DNA of 47,139 nucleotides from an uncultured Eubacterium sp. (GTDB lineage Bacteria > Bacillota > Clostridia > Lachnospirales > Lachnospiraceae), in contig CAJUTM010000027.1 of NCBI GenBank assembly GCA_910589595.1, positions 1 to 47,139 on the forward strand. The letters run 5' to 3'. Positions within the stretch are counted from its first letter, which is position 1, and every line of letters begins with the position of its first letter. The position numbers and the translations under genes were made by a program. Below are positions 42,830 through 47,139 of the stretch, one piece after another. The notes under the pieces are model-generated. The model saw only the letters and a program-made list of their open reading frames with translations, had not been told where the DNA came from and made no database searches.

Positions 42830-44185
42830 TTAGTAATCCCTGATTTCACGCATAATCATCACTCCGGATACTGCCGCCGCAAGGCAGTCTGCAACCGGTC
42901 CGGCGTACATAATTCCGTCAATTCCCATAAAGAGAGGGAAGAGTATCAGAAGCGGCAGCAAAAAGATAATCTGTCTTGTCAGTGCCAGAAAACTTCCCGT
43001 CTTTGCCTTGCCGACTGCCGTGAAAAAATTGGATGAAATCGGCTGCAGAAAATTGACGAAAGTAAAGAACAGGAAAATGTGGAAATAGTTCACGGAAAAG
43101 GTAAAGTACAAATCCGACCCCTGTCCGAATACGGATATAATCTGTCTTGGAAAAATCTGAAATGCCAGAAACGCCAGAACTGACAGCACGGCCCCCGCAC
43201 TGACCGCTTTCCGGTACGCTTCTTTCACCCGCTTTTTCTTACCCGCCCCATAATTGAAACTGGCAATCGGCTGCAACCCCTGTGACAGTCCGATAATAAA
43301 AGACATAAATATCATGTTTACTTTGGAAATAATACCGGAACAGGCAATCGGGATATTTTCTCCATATACAGATTGCGCCCCATAATATTTGAGCGACTGA
43401 TTCATAATAATCTGCACAATCATCATGGCAACCTGATTACTGCAGGGAGCCATCCCGAGAGAGGCAATGCGTTTTACATATACCGCCCGAATCCGCATGT
43501 TTTTCCGTCCGATTTTAACACTCTGGCAATGGGCAAGAAACCACGCCGCCATACAACCGGAAACAATCTGCCCGATAATGGTAGCGAGCGCCGCTCCGGT
43601 CATTCCCATATTGAGACCAAAGACAAACGCGGCGTCCAATATTGTATTGATGACTGCTCCCGTCAGATTGCAGAGCATTGTTATCTTTGGTCTTCCGTCG
43701 GCACGAATCAGATGACCGCCGCCGGTAGATAGCAAAAGAAAGGGAAAGCCAATGGCAGTCACCCTCGTATATTCCAAGGCATATGGGAGAACATCGGCCG
43801 GAGAGCCAAAAAACAGGAGAAGCGGGCGCGTAAACAACTCGGTAATCACTGCCAGCACTACACCACATAACACTAACAGTACTGCCGCATTTCCTATTAT
43901 ATTGACCGCACGTTTCCGGTTGCCGCCCCCCATCGCCAGATTAAACGCCGAAGAACCTCCGATTCCCAATAAGAGCGCCAAAGCCAAACAGGAAGTCGAT
44001 AGCGGAAATGCGATATTGGTTGCCGCATTTCCCAATTCTCCCACCCGCTGACCGATAAAGAACTGGTCGACGATATTATATAACGAACCTACGAGCATTG
44101 ATACAATGCTCGGAAGCGCAAACTTTCGCAACAAAGAATTGATTTTTTCCTCACCCAGCGGATTGTATTTTGCCGTCTTTTCCAT
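42830..44185 (-). CDS. MATE-family efflux transporter
   Basis: The 451-residue protein has 12 hydrophobic segments and MATE hallmarks: SMLVGSLYNIVDQFFIGQ in helix 1-2, then ALATIIGQIVSG and GLSQGLQPIASFNYGA. MATE proteins exchange sodium or protons for drugs or organic cations. The ATG follows AGGAGAAACAGA. It starts 23 nt after the SanA-like gene ends, so the two are cotranscribed. Substrate unknown. Confidence 0.9.
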   Translation of the reverse strand: MEKTAKYNPLGEEKINSLLRKFALPSIVSMLVGSLYNIVDQFFIGQRVGELGNAATNIAFPLSTSCLALALLLGIGGSSAFNLAMGGGNRKRAVNIIGNAAVLLVLCGVVLAVITELFTRPLLLFFGSPADVLPYALEYTRVTAIGFPFLLLSTGGGHLIRADGRPKITMLCNLTGAVINTILDAAFVFGLNMGMTGAALATIIGQIVSGCMAAWFLAHCQSVKIGRKNMRIRAVYVKRIASLGMAPCSNQVAMMIVQIIMNQSLKYYGAQSVYGENIPIACSGIISKVNMIFMSFIIGLSQGLQPIASFNYGAGKKKRVKEAYRKAVSAGAVLSVLAFLAFQIFPRQIISVFGQGSDLYFTFSVNYFHIFLFFTFVNFLQPISSNFFTAVGKAKTGSFLALTRQIIFLLPLLILFPLFMGIDGIMYAGPVADCLAAAVSGVMIMREIRDY

Positions 44186-44208
44186 TTCTGTTTCTCCTAT
44201 TCTAATCT

Positions 44209-44898
44209 CTAATCATCCGTAGCTGATGCATCTCCATGAATGGAAATCTTCTCACCTAAATAAGTTGGTTTCTGCTGAAACAGATTATAAACAACATCTT
44301 TTGTTCTGGCAAAATTTTCTCGAAAATCCCGAACCCACTGTCCTCCATAAACGACATCCTCTGCCGGCATGCCATACGCCTCAATTCCTCTCTGTCTGGC
44401 AGAATACAGTGCGCGGTACAAATGGTAGCGCTGAGTGACAACAACCGCACTCTTCACCTCAAAAATCTCATCTGCCCGATACATAGATTCATATGTGGAA
44501 AAACCCGCATGGTCGAGAAAAATCCGGTTCGGAGGAACGCCGGCGTCCAGCGCATACTTTTTCATAGCGGTTACTTCATCGTAATTTTTCTGCCCGTGGT
44601 CGCCCGACATCAGCAGCCGGTCTGACACACCCGCCCGATAGAGACTTAACGCCCTGTCAAGGCGGTCTTTTAACATAAAATTCGGTGTTCCATCCGCTTT
44701 CAGCCCCGCCCCCAATACTAAAATGCAATCTGCTTCCGGAATTTCTGCCATCTGTGCCTCTTCATATATATACTGTTTCATTCCATACTTAACAAAGGCA
44801 CTGCCGCCAAAAACGATACTACCGCCTAGTATTCCCAACGCCAGAAGAATCATAAGCGTACGTTTCAGTCCTTTGTGTTTTCCATTCCAAATCCTCAT
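44209..44898 (-). CDS. SanA/YdcF-like DUF218 membrane protein
   Basis: The 229-residue protein has an N-terminal membrane helix (about 14-35) and an external DUF218 domain: ADCILVLGAGLKADG, DRLDRALSLYRAGVSDRLLM, then SGDHG and TQRYHLYRALYSAR. SanA-type proteins affect envelope permeability and vancomycin exclusion in E. coli, with no known reaction. The start at 44898 follows AAAGGGAGGGCTC, directly after the terminator of the gene upstream. A longer frame from 45090 is rejected because it runs through that terminator. Confidence 0.85.
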   Translation of the reverse strand: MRIWNGKHKGLKRTLMILLALGILGGSIVFGGSAFVKYGMKQYIYEEAQMAEIPEADCILVLGAGLKADGTPNFMLKDRLDRALSLYRAGVSDRLLMSGDHGQKNYDEVTAMKKYALDAGVPPNRIFLDHAGFSTYESMYRADEIFEVKSAVVVTQRYHLYRALYSARQRGIEAYGMPAEDVVYGGQWVRDFRENFARTKDVVYNLFQQKPTYLGEKISIHGDASATDD

Positions 44899-44920
44899 CT
44901 GAGCCCTCCCTTTAAGAAAA

Positions 44921-44949
44921 AGGTGACCCGTATCCATGACGAGCCACCT
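44921..44949 (-). terminator. Terminator after DUF4190 gene
   Basis: A 10-bp stem with two G-U pairs (minus strand AGGTGGCTCG / CGGGTCACCT) and a nine-base loop is followed by TTTTTCTT. It lies 54 bases after the DUF4190 stop and ends 23 bases before the SanA-like start. Confidence 0.85.
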
Positions 44950-45002
44950 CTCATTTCCCTGTCCGTTAATTTTCTCCTGAATATCAGCAGAATAAACAAA
45001 CC

Positions 45003-45311
45003 TTATGCCTTGAAGTTTAACAATGGTACAACTGATGTCGCATAGAAAATCAAATAAATGATACCGCCGACAATACCTACTAAAGAACATGCCACACCGG
45101 CTATCGCCATACCACGTCCCGGTTTGTTTTCTTTAAGTGCCAGAACGGAAAGAATGACACCAACAACACCACAAATAATACCTATAAGTCCACAACAGAC
45201 AATAGAAACAATACCCAATACCATTCCGGCAATTGACATTCCCTTACTGCCTTCCTGCTGTGGCTCTCCCATATTATTCATAGGATTTGCATTATACATA
45301 TTTTCGTCCAT
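45003..45311 (-). CDS. DUF4190-family small membrane protein
   Basis: The 102-residue protein has a polar, Asn/Met-rich N terminus of about 25 residues and two hydrophobic segments (MSIAGMVLGIVSIVCCGLIG and AIAGVACSLVGIVGGIIYLI) typical of DUF4190. Function unknown. The ATG follows GGAGAGGAGG. An insertion sequence begins 20 bases upstream of the start codon, just beyond the ribosome binding site, so the native promoter has been displaced. An outward promoter in the IS end may now drive it. Confidence 0.82.
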   Translation of the reverse strand: MDENMYNANPMNNMGEPQQEGSKGMSIAGMVLGIVSIVCCGLIGIICGVVGVILSVLALKENKPGRGMAIAGVACSLVGIVGGIIYLIFYATSVVPLLNFKA

Positions 45312-45330
45312 TCGAATCCTCCTCTCCTTA

Positions 45331-45350
45331 TATATAACTTCTCGGAATCT
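45331..45350 (+). repeat. Left terminal inverted repeat of IS
   Basis: TATATAACTTCTCGGAATCT is the exact reverse complement of the last 20 bases of the window. The match breaks after this point. Confidence 0.9.
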
Positions 45351-45361
45351 TCAGCCTTGAT

Positions 45362-45390
45362 TTTATAAGGCTTTCAGACCCCTATCTCAA
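45362..45390 (-). promoter_or_regulatory. Outward-facing promoter in IS left end
   Basis: On the minus strand TTGAGA (45385-45390) and TATAAA (45362-45367) are 17 bases apart and point out of the element toward the DUF4190 gene, whose start codon is about 45 bases from the predicted start site. Confidence 0.6.
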
Positions 45391-45451
45391 AAAAATCACC
45401 CACTTTTTTTGCAAAAACACTTGACAAATCGCTCAAAATTTGTGGCGAAGC

Positions 45452-45477
45452 CGATTGATTATATTTTATTTCAATCG
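45452..45477 (+). repeat. Leader hairpin before transposase RBS
   Basis: CGATTGA and TCAATCG form a 7-bp stem that ends four bases before the GGAGG of the transposase gene. Such structures often limit translation from transcripts entering the IS. Confidence 0.5.
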
Positions 45478-45493
45478 ACTGGAGGCGATTTCT

Positions 45494-46981
45494 TTGTTAC
45501 CTACAAATCCCGGCGGCCATGCCGCCTATCAGGATACTTTCGTATCCCAGTTTCTTAAATTTTATCCTGATCCCTTTGTGCTTCCAAAAAGCACTTGGGA
45601 TTATATCGTGCAGTTCTGGTATCTCGATCTTTCCCAGACTGATTCTATCTTGCAGGATTGTTACTCTGTTTTTGGCCCGGAACCAAGGCTCCCTTCCTGC
45701 ATGCTGCGGTCCTACCTGCTTGCTTTGAAACTAAAAGTGTCTTCTATCACTGTTTGGTGCCGCATGCTCAAGGAAACTCCCCTTTATGCCATCCTCAGCG
45801 GTTTCTCTTTCGGGGATACCCCTGGTGTCGGTACTTTTTATGATTTCTTTTCCCGCATCTGGCAGGATGACTCCAACAACCTTTCCCCGAAAGACCGGTT
45901 CCCTAAAATGAAGAAAACTCCCAAGGGGAAGAAGAAAGGTGATAAGACTCCCTGCGATTCTTCCAGCACTGCTTCAAAACTTCTTCCCTTGCTGGAACGC
46001 TGGCATTTAAAACCTGAGAATCCCTTTTTCCTCATTTTCCGCCTTTATCAGCAGCAGTTCCTGGACCGTTCCATTCACAACGGCTTGATCGTTCCTGACC
46101 ATCTGGCTCTTGCCGGTGACGGCACCCCTGTCCGTACTACCGCACAGCAGCGGAAAAAGCGCATATGCGATTGTAAGGAGAAAGGCTGTTCTTCTTGTAA
46201 CTGCAAACGTCATTATTCCCAGCCCGACTGTAACTGGGGGTGGGACTCCCACAGGGAATGTTATTTCTTCGGCTACCACCTCTACATGTATGTGGCTTCC
46301 GATTCCTACAATGATCTCCCTGTGTTTCCGCTTTTAGAGCGGGCCTCCCGGCATGACATGCTTTCCTTCCTGCATTCCTTTTTCACCATGAAAGCGTATC
46401 TTCCGGAATTCCAGATTGAAAAGCTCCTTCTGGATTCTGCACACGACGCTTACGCTGTTTATGAATACTGCAGACGGGAACATATCACACCGTTTATCGA
46501 CCTCAATCCCGGACATACCGGGCATTTTACCTATAAGGACGATTTTACAATCGATGACGATGGTGTCCCTGTCTGTAAGTTGGGCTTACGTATGCATAAA
46601 GATGGATATGAAGCTGCCAAACACCGGGCAAAATACCGGTGCCCGAAATCAAACCGGAAACGTGGCTGCTTCTGTGAACACCCTTGTTCACCGGCGAAAT
46701 ATGGAAGAACCGTACACATCTTTACCGATGACAATCCAAGGTTATTTAACATACCGCCAAGGGACTCTAAAGCATGGGAAAAGGAATATGACAGAAGGAC
46801 TTCTGTGGAACGCTCCAACAAGCGCGAGAAAGAGGACTATAAATTAGAAGACGGCAGGCACCGCTCGACGAAGATGTGGTACTGCCGCCTCTACGGCATC
46901 ATGATGTTACAGCATCTTGATGCCTGGGAAATGCCCTCTGCTGAGGCATTTCAAGAATCATTATTAGGATTGACCGCCTAA
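45494..46981 (+). CDS. DDE transposase (IS4/IS5/IS1182-like)
   Basis: The 495-residue protein has an N-terminal helical region (LRSYLLALKLKVSSITVWCR) resembling DUF772 of IS1182/IS5 transposases, a cysteine-rich insertion (CDCKEKGCSSCNCK) and DDE-domain landmarks: first Asp in ALAGDGTPVRT, second in LLLDSAHDAY, Glu in RTSVERSNKREKEDYK, which fits the Y/R-E-K pattern of the IS4 superfamily. The start is TTG at 45494, eight bases after GGAGG; upstream in-frame codons lack a site. The frame is intact, so the element may be active. Confidence 0.88.
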   Translation: MLPTNPGGHAAYQDTFVSQFLKFYPDPFVLPKSTWDYIVQFWYLDLSQTDSILQDCYSVFGPEPRLPSCMLRSYLLALKLKVSSITVWCRMLKETPLYAILSGFSFGDTPGVGTFYDFFSRIWQDDSNNLSPKDRFPKMKKTPKGKKKGDKTPCDSSSTASKLLPLLERWHLKPENPFFLIFRLYQQQFLDRSIHNGLIVPDHLALAGDGTPVRTTAQQRKKRICDCKEKGCSSCNCKRHYSQPDCNWGWDSHRECYFFGYHLYMYVASDSYNDLPVFPLLERASRHDMLSFLHSFFTMKAYLPEFQIEKLLLDSAHDAYAVYEYCRREHITPFIDLNPGHTGHFTYKDDFTIDDDGVPVCKLGLRMHKDGYEAAKHRAKYRCPKSNRKRGCFCEHPCSPAKYGRTVHIFTDDNPRLFNIPPRDSKAWEKEYDRRTSVERSNKREKEDYKLEDGRHRSTKMWYCRLYGIMMLQHLDAWEMPSAEAFQESLLGLTA

Positions 46982-46988
46982 TAATGAT

Positions 46989-47014
46989 ATCTTAAGCGAT
47001 TCCATAAGATTTTT
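46989..47014 (+). terminator. Weak terminator after transposase
   Basis: ATCTTA and TAAGAT form a 6-bp stem followed by TTTTC, eight bases beyond the transposase stop. Confidence 0.4.
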
Positions 47015-47119
47015 CAAGGCATAGTACCCGCTATGTCCAATGTTTATGTCCATTTTTCTCAAATTTCTTTTCCTGCACGATATTCAGTTGTCAATTTTCA
47101 GTTAGAATCACATTCATTG

Positions 47120-47139
47120 AGATTCCGAGAAGTTATATA
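47120..47139 (-). repeat. Right terminal inverted repeat of IS
   Basis: AGATTCCGAGAAGTTATATA is the reverse complement of the left repeat and occupies the final 20 bases of the window. Confidence 0.9.

Larger units (their letters stand above)
45331..47139. mobile_element. Insertion sequence, about 1.8 kb, complete
   Basis: The element is bounded by 20-bp perfect terminal inverted repeats and contains one transposase gene, a leader hairpin, a terminator and an outward promoter. The right repeat ends on the last base of the window, so the right-hand target duplication cannot be seen. Transposase motifs put it among IS4/IS5/IS1182-like DDE elements. The outer TATATA may be partly target sequence. 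Confidence 0.85.

Overview
The window reads as a piece of a chromosome (or long contig) from an anaerobic, low-to-medium GC Firmicute, most likely a gut Lachnospiraceae-type Clostridia. The basis is family content rather than a marker gene: pyruvate formate-lyase with its activase, a thioredoxin/thioredoxin reductase pair, BspA-like leucine-rich repeat and Ig-like (Big_2) surface proteins, an MMPL/heptad-repeat/TetR module, an EssC-like FHA fragment with DUF4176 proteins, strong GGAGG ribosome binding sites and AT-rich intergenic DNA. No rRNA, tRNA or CRISPR array was seen. Nearly all genes lie on the minus strand; only carbamate kinase, a subtilisin-like protease and the transposase are on the plus strand.

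Layout. 0-1.3 kb: carbamate kinase behind a good promoter and a probable catabolite (cre) site. 1.3-8 kb: an AT-rich unknown protein, then an envelope group (lipoprotein, membrane-fused M15 peptidase, tiny Cys protein) and, beyond a 17-bp-stem terminator, an anchored acidic-tailed protein. 8-11 kb: cysK, a GHL10-type secreted glycoside hydrolase-like protein and a PAP2 phosphatase. 11-19.7 kb: five genes packed as one operon, namely four ABC-exporter half-transporters and a DUF1854 protein. Two of the exporters carry an N-terminal regulatory-looking domain plus a four-cysteine zinc ribbon; the other two look like a heterodimer with one degenerate ATP site. 19.9-24.7 kb: TetR, an xxxLxxG heptad-repeat secreted protein and an MMPL permease, with two near-identical palindromic operators at the promoter. 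24.8-30.9 kb: intracellular-type subtilase, Ig-like secreted protein, BspA-like LRR protein, trxB and trxA.

31-35.1 kb holds what I consider the most interesting locus: a Tet(M)-like translational GTPase fused at its C terminus to a NYN/YacP (Rae1-like) RNase domain. It lies downstream of an ECF sigma/anti-sigma pair and has a long hairpin that hides its ribosome binding site and contains its own extended -10 promoter. 35.4-38.1 kb: a fructosamine-kinase-like gene and an orphan type VII secretion remnant (truncated EssC FHA module, a cargo-like protein, two DUF4176 proteins). 38.4-42.8 kb: pflB-pflA-metY behind a clear promoter. 42.8-45.3 kb: MATE efflux, SanA-like DUF218 protein and a DUF4190 protein. 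45.3 kb to the end: a complete 1.8-kb insertion sequence with 20-bp terminal inverted repeats. The last base of the window is the last base of its right repeat, so the window may end at an assembly break. The IS sits directly upstream of the DUF4190 ribosome binding site and appears to supply an outward promoter.

All family assignments come from reading motifs by eye; no database search was run.
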